Made by a program: the position numbers and the translations under genes
In this document: piece by piece, positions 34,135-43,186 of the stretch
Layout: the number at the start of each line of letters is the position of its first letter
Numbering within the stretch: position 1 is the stretch's first letter
The notes under the pieces: generated by a model
Databases searched by the model: none
What the model saw: the letters and a program-made list of their open reading frames with translations, nothing else
What the model was told of the DNA's origin: nothing
NCBI GenBank assembly: GCA_016788885.1
Contig: JAEURX010000010.1
Coordinates: forward strand, 1-64,000
Reading direction: 5' to 3'
DNA from: Nitrospira sp.
Lineage (GTDB): Bacteria > Nitrospirota > Nitrospiria > Nitrospirales > Nitrospiraceae
Length of the DNA stretch: 64,000 bases

Positions 34135-35499
34135 ATGGTTGAAGTTCCAGTTAAACTATACCTCGATAAGGTATTGAAGACGGCCAGGGAAGCGGTTCGT
34201 CCCACTGCCTTACTCACGGGGCCTGTGCGCGACAAAGCCTTGCGGGCCATGGCGGCGGCGATTGCGGAGAGTGAGGAGGCGATCCTTGCTGCCAACGAGA
34301 CGGATGTAGACGCGGTCGGCAAGTCCATGACGGGGTATGAAAACCGGGAACGGGTGCGCGATGCCGTGGCGCGAATTCGTATGACGGCAGACGACGTGAA
34401 GGCCTTGGTGGATCGCCTGCACCGCATCGCGGATTTGCCGGACCCGCTGGGAGACGTATTGGGCCGGCATGACGAGCCGAATGGGTTACAGGTCGGGCGA
34501 GTGCGCGTGCCGATCGGAGTGATCGGCATCGTCTCGGAGCTGTCGCCGCTGGAAACGATCGATGCGCTGGCACTTTGCCTGAAGTCCGGCAACGTCTGTG
34601 TGTTTCGCGGGTCGCCGGATTGGACGCACACGCAGCAAATCATTGCCGCCGGCCTGACCACGGCGATGGCGGAGGCAGGAATTCCACGAGGGGCCTGCAC
34701 CATCATTGATCGACCTGAGAAGGAAGCGGCGCTGGAACTGATCAAGTCCGGGAAAGCCTTGGATGCGATCATTCCACGCGGCGGCGCCGGATTGCGCAAG
34801 GTGGTGCAAGAGCAGGCCAAGATGCCGATTCTCTGTCACGACGGCGGGATCACGCACGTGTACATCGACGATGACGTCGAAATCCCGCTCGCGCAAAATA
34901 TCGTCGTCAACTCCAAGGTGCAGAATCCGTCGGCCCCCAACTCGCTGGATACGCTGCTGGTCCATCAGGGAATTGCGCGCCCGCTCCTGTCGGCCCTGAT
35001 TCTACGATTGCTGGATGAGTTCAAGATCGACATCTACGGTTGTCCGAAAACCGTATCCTTGATGGGACAGATGTTGATGACCGGGCACAAAGCGGTCAAG
35101 CCGGCCCAGGAGAGTGATTGGCGCAGGCAGTTTCAGGGACCGAGCATGGCCATCAAGATGGTGCCCGGTTTCGACGATGCCCTCGCGCATATCGCACAAC
35201 ATGGTCCCAGCCACACCTGTGTCATTGTCACCAAGTCGTACGAGTCCGCGATGCGCTTCACCCGTGAGGTTGATGCCGGGGCGGTACTGGTCAATGCATC
35301 CTCGCGCCTGAACGCCGGCGACAGCCTGGGATTCGGTGCGGATATCGGTTTGAGTTCCACCCGTCATCACGCGCGTGGACCGATCGGCCTCAACCAGCTG
35401 ACGTGCGAGAAGTATGTGGTGTTCGGCAGCGGGCAGCTCCGGCATCCGCATCCGGTGCCTCTGGCGTACGAAGATGCCATCATGCTGAAAAGGCCGTAG
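34135..35499 (+). CDS. Gamma-glutamyl phosphate reductase (ProA)-like protein lacking the catalytic Cys
   Basis: The 454-residue aldehyde dehydrogenase fold has the ProA hallmarks I-G-V-I-G-I-V-S-E, I-I-P-R-G-G-A-G-L and G-P-I-G-L-N-Q-L-T-C-E-K-Y. The nucleophile segment, normally P-x-x-C-N-x-x-E-T-L-L-V, reads P-S-A-P-N-S-L-D-T-L-L-V. Pro268 therefore stands where the thioester-forming cysteine should be, and the adjacent Glu is Asp. The protein is also about 35 residues longer than usual ProA. Normal NADPH-dependent reduction of glutamyl-5-phosphate is unlikely; it may be a divergent paralogue with another substrate or a structural role. It heads a run with a methyltransferase and a nucleotidyltransferase. 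Confidence 0.85.
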   Translation: MVEVPVKLYLDKVLKTAREAVRPTALLTGPVRDKALRAMAAAIAESEEAILAANETDVDAVGKSMTGYENRERVRDAVARIRMTADDVKALVDRLHRIADLPDPLGDVLGRHDEPNGLQVGRVRVPIGVIGIVSELSPLETIDALALCLKSGNVCVFRGSPDWTHTQQIIAAGLTTAMAEAGIPRGACTIIDRPEKEAALELIKSGKALDAIIPRGGAGLRKVVQEQAKMPILCHDGGITHVYIDDDVEIPLAQNIVVNSKVQNPSAPNSLDTLLVHQGIARPLLSALILRLLDEFKIDIYGCPKTVSLMGQMLMTGHKAVKPAQESDWRRQFQGPSMAIKMVPGFDDALAHIAQHGPSHTCVIVTKSYESAMRFTREVDAGAVLVNASSRLNAGDSLGFGADIGLSSTRHHARGPIGLNQLTCEKYVVFGSGQLRHPHPVPLAYEDAIMLKRP

Positions 35500-35540
35500 C
35501 GTACACCGCGCGTATCGGCCACCTCCGGAAAGAGGGTTTC

Positions 35541-36767
35541 GTGCCCGCTGATGGGAACGACGAGATTCGCACTCGCCTGCAACGGCATCTCGCCTGGTGG
35601 GGCCTTCGACACATCGAATCCGATGCCGCCTACTTCGCCTGGCAACGCGACGTCTTCACGCCGCAAGAACTCGATGCGCTCCACCGGTCCATCGACGCGA
35701 AACGGCAGGCAGCCCATGGATCCGCCGCGGACATTGCGTTTTATGATCTGACGGCGCGCCCCCGCTCCGTTCCCGCGCTCTACAGTCAACGGTACGAATA
35801 TTACGTGGAGGTCGGATCGCGGATCGCCGTTCGGCTCGAGGATGCCGGAACGATTCTCGACGTCGGTTGCGGGATAGGCCTCCTGACGACCTTCTATGCC
35901 GCACAATGCCCCCATGCCACGTTCGTCGGTATCGATCGTTCATCTGCCTCCATCGCCCTCGCTCGACAGCGGACGCAGGACCTTGGTCTCACCAATCTCC
36001 GTTTCGAATGCGTCGATCTGGATCAGCACAGTCTCGCCGGTCGGTTTGACGTGATCGTGGCGACCCATGTCTTGCTCCAAACCGAACAGGATCCTGGGCT
36101 TCCCAGTTGCGACTGGAAGGGGTTCACGCGGGTGCCGGATGCACAGGCCCAACAGATGTTTGAGCAGCGGACGGGAGTGGGGCCACGCTTGGACCGGCTC
36201 CGCGGAGCGTTGACGCCGCACGGTCGTGTGATGGTATTTGAAAAAACGAGGCAACTCGCGCGGCGGATTCCCTTTCAGCGAGCGCTCGCGGCTCGCGGCC
36301 TGCAGTTGCTCGCGCCGCCTGAACTGGTCCGGTATCGCTCGATCGAGGAGGTGTCGGATGACGGTCCTCTGTATGTCACCGGACTGGCGCCATCATCGAA
36401 TCCCCTACCGTGGGATGAGTCTCCTGAGCCTGACCGTGTCTCTCCACTCACGATAGAGCAGCTGCGTTCCGTTCACGTACCTCAGGATCAGCCCCTTTAC
36501 GAAAATCATGGAGCGTCGGCGCAGCAGGACTGGCTGGATCTTCCCGCGAAACAGGTGCTTGATCAGGTCACCAGGACAGAGGCGGATGGACGACAGCTGC
36601 ACGTCGAGTGGGGGCGGGCCGGTGAGTTCGTGTATCTCTATTGTGCGAACACCTTCGATCAACGCCAATTGGTCATTGTTGAACCTGGCCGTGTGGCAAT
36701 GGTGAAAACGTACTACAAAGAAATTACCGGCGAGCAGTCAGCAAATGAACAGGGGACGTTGCGATGA
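35541..36767 (+). CDS. Class I SAM-dependent methyltransferase with extra C-terminal domain
   Basis: The protein of about 408 residues has its methyltransferase core at about 85-215: motif I L-D-V-G-C-G-I-G-L-L, acidic loop V-G-I-D-R-S, and F-D-V-I-V-A-T-H-V-L-L. The N-terminal 80 residues and the C-terminal ~150 (Q-L-H-V-E-W-G-R-A-G-E-F-V-Y-L-Y-C-A-N-T-F-D) are of unknown type. I choose the GTG at 35541 (AGAGGG upstream) because earlier starts overlap the ProA-like gene. It overlaps the nucleotidyltransferase by 4 bp, so the two are coupled and probably act in one pathway. Confidence 0.78.
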   Translation: MPADGNDEIRTRLQRHLAWWGLRHIESDAAYFAWQRDVFTPQELDALHRSIDAKRQAAHGSAADIAFYDLTARPRSVPALYSQRYEYYVEVGSRIAVRLEDAGTILDVGCGIGLLTTFYAAQCPHATFVGIDRSSASIALARQRTQDLGLTNLRFECVDLDQHSLAGRFDVIVATHVLLQTEQDPGLPSCDWKGFTRVPDAQAQQMFEQRTGVGPRLDRLRGALTPHGRVMVFEKTRQLARRIPFQRALAARGLQLLAPPELVRYRSIEEVSDDGPLYVTGLAPSSNPLPWDESPEPDRVSPLTIEQLRSVHVPQDQPLYENHGASAQQDWLDLPAKQVLDQVTRTEADGRQLHVEWGRAGEFVYLYCANTFDQRQLVIVEPGRVAMVKTYYKEITGEQSANEQGTLR

Positions 36768-37612
36768 ACGATCCGAAAGCGGATTCAGGCGATCTTCTCC
36801 AAGAGCACTTAGAAGTGGTAGGTCTCGTGCCGGCCGCCGGATCCGCGAAGCGCCTGCAGCCGTTTCCTTGCAGCAAGGAAGTGTACCCGGTCGGCTTTAT
36901 GCCGGATGAAAAGAGCGGAACCCTTCGTCCCAAAGTGGCGGCACAGTACTTACTGGAGAAATTCAAGGCGGCCGGAATCACCAAGGCCTTCCTCGTCATC
37001 AAAGACGGCAAGTGGGACATTCCCAACTATTTCCGGGAGGGCGACCTGGTTGGTCTTTCACTGGCCTATATTGTGATCGCCGGATCGCTGGGACCACCTG
37101 ATACCCTCGATCGTGCCCATCCGTTCCTGGCTCAGAAGCGCGTGGCCTTTGGGTTTCCGGATATTCTTTTCGGGCCTGGCGATGCCTATGCCCGTTTGAT
37201 CAAACGGCAGGAGGAGACCGGAGCCGATGTGGTGTTGGGTCTGCATGAGATCGAAGACCCGCGGGTCTGGGATATGGTGGATTGTGACGAGGCGGGGTTG
37301 GTTCGCGATATCGTGATGAAACCGGCTTCGACCCTGTTGACCCATGGCTGGTGCTGCGCGGTCTGGACTCCGGCGTTCACGGAATTCCTCCACTCGTTTC
37401 TCCGAGCCGATGAAACCAGGCGCAATCTCGATCGGCTCGCGAGTAAGGCCAACGACCCAGGTGGTGATCTGGCCGTCGGCGTCGTCCTCCTGGCTGCCTT
37501 GAGGGCCGGGCTCTCAATCCAAAGCCTAACGTTTCCCGGCGAACGTTATCTCGACATCGGCACGCCGGAGAATTTGCTCAAGGCCGTGCGACAGTTCCAG
37601 CAGCCCCAATGA
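36764..37612 (+). CDS. Sugar nucleotidyltransferase-like protein (RmlA/GalU fold)
   Basis: The 282-residue protein has an N-terminal V-P-A-A-G-S-A-K-R-L-Q-P-F-P-C-S-K-E loop, a variant of the usual G-x-G-T-R-L-x-P-x-T-x-x-x-P-K activation motif. It also has D-I-L-F-G-P-G-D-A-Y-A in place of the D-N-I binding site, and W-C-C-A-V-W-T-P-A-F near the C-terminus. The altered signature suggests an unusual sugar or alcohol phosphate substrate. It is coupled to the methyltransferase before it. Confidence 0.75.
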   Translation: MNDPKADSGDLLQEHLEVVGLVPAAGSAKRLQPFPCSKEVYPVGFMPDEKSGTLRPKVAAQYLLEKFKAAGITKAFLVIKDGKWDIPNYFREGDLVGLSLAYIVIAGSLGPPDTLDRAHPFLAQKRVAFGFPDILFGPGDAYARLIKRQEETGADVVLGLHEIEDPRVWDMVDCDEAGLVRDIVMKPASTLLTHGWCCAVWTPAFTEFLHSFLRADETRRNLDRLASKANDPGGDLAVGVVLLAALRAGLSIQSLTFPGERYLDIGTPENLLKAVRQFQQPQ

Positions 37613-37624
37613 TCATCGCGCCGT

Positions 37625-40600
37625 CTACGGATAGGCCGCGAGAATCTGTTCGGCTGCCTGCAGGCGCTGCTTCGCGTCTTTGTCCGTAAATTGTTTACGG
37701 CAGTTCGCACAAAACGTGAGCCGCCCGGCGATCGATCGAATATCCCGCTTCTCGTTGTAAAAGAGGGGGCAATCGGCCGGCCCAACCCGACGTGGGTGCG
37801 GGGGAATTCCCGCGACGACCGCCGCCGCCAGGTGCGCCATCATCCGCTCGACCGTGTAGTCCCGCTCGTTGAGTTGTTCGAGCAGCTCAAAGGTCGAGGT
37901 TACGATCAGCGGGTCCCGCCGCCAATAATACAGGTAGCTGGTCCGCGCATCCTTCAACGGAAAATTGATCATGCAGATCAGTTGCTCGACGGCCAACTCC
38001 TTCGGTTTCGTTTTCAAGCGCTCGTACAGCGTTTCCGCCACCACGAATGCCTGATCCTTCTCCTGTTCCCGTCGCCAGGTGCCGATCGGTGCGGGAAAGG
38101 AAACGGGTTCAAAGGCATACTGCGTTTGCGCTCTCGTCAGACGCTCGCAGATGTCCGGCAGATGGGGAATCATGCGATGCGCATTCCAGATGCCGATTCG
38201 CATGCGATTTTCCACGGCGCGTCGTCGGCTGCGTACGGCCGCGCTTCTCGTCCGTTCGTATTCGGCCGCCGTCCTTGGCAGGCAAAGATGTTGTGCGGGA
38301 TTGCGGGCAAAGACCACCGGGACGGCCCAATCGATCGCTTCACCCGAGATCGAGTAGTTGACCGACACTCGCGCCTCACGGGCGGCATCGCCGATGCTGT
38401 GTCCCATCGCCAGGGCCCAGTAGAAGTGACGGGAGAAGGCGGTGGCGGAGACGTCCAGCACCGGGTACTGATTGGCGACCACGGCAGGTACTCCCCCGGC
38501 AATAAGGGCCTGCGCCACGCCGCGACTGAAATCCTGTCGGCCGCCACGGCCGGTTTCGCAGGCATTCAGACAGACCAGACGAATGCCCCGGCGGCAGACG
38601 ATTTGGCGCAGGGTAGAGGAATCCAACCGTTGTTCGCCTCCGTCCTGGTTTTCGAAGATGAGGTATCCGCAATCGGTCTGCTTGTTGTATTCCCCATGGC
38701 CGATGAAGTGCAGCACGTCAATGGGGGCCGTGGCGGATTCCAGGGTGCGATGCAACAGCTCCGGAGTGGCGTCGAGGAGCAACTCGACCTCGGCCAGTCC
38801 TGCGTCGAGGAGGCGGCGGAATCCGCTGCGAATCACGTCGGCTTCTTCCTCTACCGAGAGGGTGCCGAGTCCCAGTGGTTGGGCGACCACGACGAGGATG
38901 CGCATGGTGGGGCGAGCCGGTATGCGTTCAGCCGGAATGGCCGTGAGCACGTTGCGCGTAAAATTGACTTCCTCCAGTGCCAGGAACGTTCTGCGATCGG
39001 GGTCATAAATGAACTCCCACGACTGGTCGGCAATCCACCCGATGTCCGAGGTGAAGATCAGGTTCAGTCGCTGGCTGACTTGTTCTGAGCGGGCCGCATC
39101 ATACAGCCGGCGAACTTGTCCGGGAAGCAGGGCGGCGAAGAGCGCTCCACCCATTTGCTGGAGCTCGGCTTCATTCGGAAGTTGCGGGTAGGCAGGGTCT
39201 CCGTTGATGTAGCCTTGAATATGCGCCTGGCCTGCCTTGATCCGGTCCCACTGCGTTGGCGCATGACCCGCGGTGTTCCGGCGTGACGTCGCAACGTTTC
39301 TCTGCTCGCCTCCCGTGTGCAGATGTTCCATCACGCGGGCGTTGCGAAACGTGGCGATGAGTTGTGCGACATCAGCTCCCTGCTTGGGAGCGATGAGCGC
39401 AATGTGAAACACGTCGTCAGGCTCCGGCGAGGGCGTAAGCGAGGTGACGGGTGCGCTGACACGTTGAGGAGGGCGCGCCGGTTGTGTTGCGGTCGGTTCC
39501 TCGCGTGGTGTGGCGGCCACGGCGGGCGAAGGTGATTCCATTCGAGCGGCACCTCGACGCCTGCCTGACGGCAGGTCATGTTCGAGGTCGATGGGTGTGG
39601 CGGGCTGTGGTTGTCCGCGTAAGGCCCGGACGAGAAAATCCACGGTGCCGGGATCCTGAAAGAAGTTCACATGGTTTACGGGCTGCTGCTGCACAAGATT
39701 TCCGCCCAAGCCGAAACAGCCGACACGGGACCCCGGAATTGCGGCCGTCCCGGTTCCCGGATCCACACGCCAGCCGCCTTCGGTCGGCACGACGAGGTCG
39801 TTCGCGGTCGGAAAAAACAAATCGGCGCCCGCGTCGATGATGCGTTGGAGCAAGGCGCCGTTCGGTTCGAAGTTCGCCACCAGGGCCGAATACGCCTCGC
39901 CCGGAGGGCCGGGGGCATCCTGCAAGGCCCGAATGATGTCGCCGTTGTTATCCATCGAGGCCAAGCCCGGGAGGCTGCCGACCAACCGTCGCGCGATCCA
40001 GGACAACGCCTCGCTCACGAATTCCACGCCGGTGGTGAAGGGATTCTCGGGGAACAGTTCCATCACGTTGGACAGCCAGTTCGTGTACTGGGTGACGTGG
40101 TCCGGCGAGGCGAGGGGGGTTCCCCCGTTCGGACTGGCGACCAGCACGGCGCGACCGACGGCAAAACGATCGGCCAGCCTCCCGAACTGCTCGCGGCGCT
40201 CAACGAGATGTCGAAGGACCAAGCCGCCGCGTGAATGGGTGATCACGTCAAACGTGGTGGGGCGTTCGGGCAGAGCTTCGAGGAGCATGCGCACATTTTC
40301 CTCAGGCGTGCGGCTGAGGGTAAAGTGATCGAAGCCATAGATGCGATTCCCATAGACGTCCTGCAGTTCGGCGAACAGTGTCTTGCCGTTGCGGCCTTGA
40401 GTCTTGGCCAATTCCTTGAACGCGGCGGTCGTACTTGAAAACGTCCCGTGAATGAACAAGAGATTGCGTCCGGTGGTACTCAGGGTCTGCAGATCAGCCG
40501 CGGGCAGAACGTCGTTGCTGGCGAGTCCTTCGGGGGTGACTGCGAGCCATCCTTCCCGTCGATCCTTCAGCTTCCAGGTGGTGGTCTCCCAGAGCAGGGC

Positions 40601-41077
40601 GAGTTTGGCGAGGGCATAGTCGGCAATCTTGCTGGCCACTTTGAGCACCACAGTCTTGATGGCGGCGCTGATGAATCCACGGCGTCCGCCCGCTTCGGGC
40701 ACTGGTGCGGCTGGAACGGGGATCGAAAACCGATACACCGTGCGTGTCCCTCTGCGCTTTCCGCGACGAGCCGGCTCGCTGGGCATGTGAAACCGGATGG
40801 CGCCGGAAGCATAACGCGTCATCACCACGTAGATGTCGTCGGTGCCACCTTCGACATCCACAGTGAGGGGAGCCGGTGTTCCATCGCCGCGCCTGGCCTT
40901 GGGCGTGGCTGTGAGGGTCTGTTCGATTTGCCAGCGTTTTGTTCCCGTGAGACTCGCCAAAAATGGATCCGGCGGCTCCGAGGCCGCCCGTCGACCACTG
41001 CGAGCAGCGCCCGTTGCACGAACGTCCCAGCCGTCCGAGGTTGACCAACTCACCTTGCCGGATTGTGTGTTCGCCAT
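37625..41077 (-). CDS. Lipase-like alpha/beta hydrolase fused to a CHAT (caspase-like) protease domain
   Basis: The 1150-residue protein has a beta-rich N-terminus (about 1-200), then an alpha/beta hydrolase at about 205-400 with N-L-L-F-I-H-G-T-F-S and the nucleophile elbow T-H-S-R-G-G. The hydrolase ends near an S-P-N-G-G-T-P-L lipase-type segment. A Pro/Ser-rich linker leads to a CHAT domain at about 650-930 with the His of F-I-G-H-G-E-Y and the Cys of C-L-N-A-C-E-T-G, both catalytic residues intact. The C-terminal 200 residues end in a C-A-N-C (CxxC) pair. CHAT proteases cut partner proteins in stress or defence pathways, so a lipase/protease fusion is a plausible cell-killing effector. 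No gasdermin or other partner gene is adjacent. Confidence 0.82.
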   Translation of the reverse strand: MANTQSGKVSWSTSDGWDVRATGAARSGRRAASEPPDPFLASLTGTKRWQIEQTLTATPKARRGDGTPAPLTVDVEGGTDDIYVVMTRYASGAIRFHMPSEPARRGKRRGTRTVYRFSIPVPAAPVPEAGGRRGFISAAIKTVVLKVASKIADYALAKLALLWETTTWKLKDRREGWLAVTPEGLASNDVLPAADLQTLSTTGRNLLFIHGTFSSTTAAFKELAKTQGRNGKTLFAELQDVYGNRIYGFDHFTLSRTPEENVRMLLEALPERPTTFDVITHSRGGLVLRHLVERREQFGRLADRFAVGRAVLVASPNGGTPLASPDHVTQYTNWLSNVMELFPENPFTTGVEFVSEALSWIARRLVGSLPGLASMDNNGDIIRALQDAPGPPGEAYSALVANFEPNGALLQRIIDAGADLFFPTANDLVVPTEGGWRVDPGTGTAAIPGSRVGCFGLGGNLVQQQPVNHVNFFQDPGTVDFLVRALRGQPQPATPIDLEHDLPSGRRRGAARMESPSPAVAATPREEPTATQPARPPQRVSAPVTSLTPSPEPDDVFHIALIAPKQGADVAQLIATFRNARVMEHLHTGGEQRNVATSRRNTAGHAPTQWDRIKAGQAHIQGYINGDPAYPQLPNEAELQQMGGALFAALLPGQVRRLYDAARSEQVSQRLNLIFTSDIGWIADQSWEFIYDPDRRTFLALEEVNFTRNVLTAIPAERIPARPTMRILVVVAQPLGLGTLSVEEEADVIRSGFRRLLDAGLAEVELLLDATPELLHRTLESATAPIDVLHFIGHGEYNKQTDCGYLIFENQDGGEQRLDSSTLRQIVCRRGIRLVCLNACETGRGGRQDFSRGVAQALIAGGVPAVVANQYPVLDVSATAFSRHFYWALAMGHSIGDAAREARVSVNYSISGEAIDWAVPVVFARNPAQHLCLPRTAAEYERTRSAAVRSRRRAVENRMRIGIWNAHRMIPHLPDICERLTRAQTQYAFEPVSFPAPIGTWRREQEKDQAFVVAETLYERLKTKPKELAVEQLICMINFPLKDARTSYLYYWRRDPLIVTSTFELLEQLNERDYTVERMMAHLAAAVVAGIPPHPRRVGPADCPLFYNEKRDIRSIAGRLTFCANCRKQFTDKDAKQRLQAAEQILAAYP

Positions 41078-41443
41078 GGTGTGCTCCTACTGCTGAGTGG
41101 TGAGGCGTGACGTCCCTTGCCGTTTGGTGACTCGAATGACTTGTCCTCGAATTCAGATCGTGAAACCTATCGGGTGTCAGTGTGGTTGCGTGCTGGGAAT
41201 CTGACACCACAGTGGGTGCGCGGATTTCGTGCCGCGCTTATCCCACAACCGGAGAAATGAGGCAAGAGGATGATGAGGGGCGATGGGAAAGAGAAGGGGG
41301 ATGCATGAGACATTGAGTCGGGGCGGAGATCGTGTCGGAGGCGTGATGGCGTATTGGCGTCGTGTGCCACAGCCCATCTGGTTGGTCTGTCTGGCCTCAG
41401 TGGAAACGTCAGCCGGAAACGAGTGGCGGTGCGACGGAGGCGC
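41078..41443. other. Non-coding gap between the CHAT gene and the next minus-strand gene
   Basis: It holds the probable promoter region of the lipase-CHAT gene near 41078-41200. I see no gene, clear terminator or repeat. Confidence 0.4.
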
Positions 41444-42352
41444 TCAAAAACCGAGCGCTTTTTCCAGATCGGCCTGCTCTTTCTTGAAGGTCTTCTTGCG
41501 CCCTTCTTCGGCCTGTGCTTGGCGCTGCTCGGTCTGCTTCTGGACAGTTTCGGCTTGCTTGTTTTCGCCGGCCATCGCGTAGAATTCTGCGGCGATTTCG
41601 CCTTCGCCCTTGGCCTCATGGCGTTTCGCCAGAAGCCGCGCCTTCTCGCGAATTGTTTTGACGCCGTCCGGACGATCGGCCTGCTCGTAATAGGAAATGG
41701 CCAGGTGGAGGAATTTTCGCCCTTCCTCAGCCGCGAGGGTATCGCCGCGTTGTGCGGCCCTTGCGCGAATCCGGTCCTCGCCCGCTTTGGCATAATAGGC
41801 CCAGTTCTTCGCCAGTTGGAGTTCGTGGAGCGAATCCTTGGTGAACGACGCGAACCGTTTCTCTTCCTCCGCGAGGGCTTTCTCGACCTGCTTCAAGGCG
41901 TGGCCTCGCATCGCCTGTTCCTGCGCCTTGTCGTTCTGCTGAGAGAAGTAGTCGATCGCATGGCTCACCGTGTTGGTGTCGTCCGGTTTGGCTTCGACCA
42001 GTTTGCGCTGCATGCGGCCCGCGTCGGCCACTGCCTTCGCGCGAACATACCACTCAAACGCGTCCTGCAAATGCGACTTCTTTTCGTCTTCCGCGCCGAT
42101 GGCTTTGGCGGTGCGTTGCTGCAAGGCGTCATGCCGTTTCGTGTCGCTGACGCAGTCGCTGTCCGCTTTCGCGGCGGCGGCATAGGCCTCGCGGGGCCGG
42201 CCGGCCCGCTCAAGCTCTTCGGCCTTCTTCAATTGTGCGTCTGCTGTGGCTTGCAACGCCTTGTCGGCGCAGAGGGAGTCCGCCCAGGCCGGCGTGCTCC
42301 ATAATCCGAAGGCCATGGCACAGATCAGATGCAGGGATGTGACTCGTATCAC
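41444..42352 (-). CDS. Exported coiled-coil/TPR-like helical protein
   Basis: The 302-residue protein has a signal peptide (C-A-M-A-F-G-L-W-S-T-P-A-W-A-D) and a long run of charged helices in a loose repeat pattern (A-A-A-K-A-D-S-D, F-E-W-Y-V-R-A-K-A-V-A-D-A, L-A-I-S-Y-Y-E-Q-A-D-R). This suggests TPR-like hairpins, ending in a charged coiled coil (K-Q-T-E-Q-R-Q-A-Q-A-E-E-G). It is probably periplasmic. It lies 10 bp after the gene at 42363 on the same strand, so the two are likely co-transcribed. No named family is recognised. Confidence 0.65.
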   Translation of the reverse strand: MIRVTSLHLICAMAFGLWSTPAWADSLCADKALQATADAQLKKAEELERAGRPREAYAAAAKADSDCVSDTKRHDALQQRTAKAIGAEDEKKSHLQDAFEWYVRAKAVADAGRMQRKLVEAKPDDTNTVSHAIDYFSQQNDKAQEQAMRGHALKQVEKALAEEEKRFASFTKDSLHELQLAKNWAYYAKAGEDRIRARAAQRGDTLAAEEGRKFLHLAISYYEQADRPDGVKTIREKARLLAKRHEAKGEGEIAAEFYAMAGENKQAETVQKQTEQRQAQAEEGRKKTFKKEQADLEKALGF

Positions 42353-42362
42353 GATCGCCTCC

Positions 42363-42998
42363 TTAGCGCCCCATCATCCCTTTGAGCATGCCCATCCCCA
42401 TGCCGCCCATGTCCAGCTTTTCAAATCCGTTGGGAATTTCGAACAACTCGGCCGGTTGTTTGCCGACTGTGATATTGGTCTGTTCCATCTTGAAGCGCGC
42501 CTTCTGTCCCTTCTCAACCGCCAGGGCGTCGATCTTGGCGAGAATGCCTTCCTTCGTGGTCCACATGAAGCCGCCCATCTTCGTGCCGTCGGTGCCGGTC
42601 ATGATGATTTTGCTCTTGTTCATGACGACACCGTTGACCGTTTCTTCGCCCAATGCCGTCTGTTCGATCTGGTAGCCGGACAGATCGGATTTATCCTGCG
42701 AAGGCGTATTGCCCGGCGCTTCCATATACATCTTCTCTTCCGGCATGAGCGTCCAGCTGACATGTTTGTCATGGCGGGTGATCATCGTCATGACGGTGCC
42801 GCCCTGGGACATGTCACGGCGTTCTTTGGTTGGTGTCGAATAGATGCGGCTTTTGGTGGCGCCTTCTTCGGATTCGATGATCTGGTCGGCGGAGTATTCG
42901 ACGTGTACGCGTTCAGTTGCCAGTGCGGGGGCCAGGGGTGACAGTGTGACAGCACTCACTGCGAGGGATAACAGCAGTCTGGTGAGCATGGGATGCAT
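42363..42998 (-). CDS. Periplasmic DUF4412/LolA-fold-like protein
   Basis: The 211-residue protein has a signal peptide (LLLSLAVSAVTLSPLAPALA). It is followed by a beta-sheet-rich region of the kind seen in DUF4412/LolA-fold proteins: V-H-V-E-Y-S-A-D-Q-I-I, V-S-W-T-L-M-P-E-E-K-M-Y-M-E and G-F-M-W-T-T-K-E-G-I-L-A-K-I. A methionine/glycine-rich tail (M-G-G-M-G-M-G-M-L-K-G-M-M-G-R) is unusual. It probably binds lipid or an envelope component. The operon partner is the coiled-coil protein downstream. Confidence 0.65.
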   Translation of the reverse strand: MHPMLTRLLLSLAVSAVTLSPLAPALATERVHVEYSADQIIESEEGATKSRIYSTPTKERRDMSQGGTVMTMITRHDKHVSWTLMPEEKMYMEAPGNTPSQDKSDLSGYQIEQTALGEETVNGVVMNKSKIIMTGTDGTKMGGFMWTTKEGILAKIDALAVEKGQKARFKMEQTNITVGKQPAELFEIPNGFEKLDMGGMGMGMLKGMMGR

Positions 42999-43186
42999 CT
43001 CCTTGCCTCATAGTTGTGGAACGCGTGATATCGAGTGTCCCATCGGGGAGCACCATCACCAGTGTTGGTGACGTGGTGAAAAGGGTACGCCAGGTGGGAC
43101 GACCTGTCAATTTTTGTTGGGGTGGGCCGGAGGATCCAGGAGCGCCGGGTCAGTTGGCGAGAGCGACTGCAATGGTTGGCTGGCGT

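Noticed and set aside
37691-39088. Long plus-strand open frame (465 codons) opposite the CHAT gene
   Set aside because: It is antisense to a protein with clear catalytic motifs. Its composition is that of a high-GC shadow frame, and it has no ribosome-binding site.
41354-42304. Plus-strand open frame of 316 codons
   Set aside because: It lies opposite the exported coiled-coil protein, which has a signal peptide and operon context; the hydrophobic look comes from the complement of charged helices.
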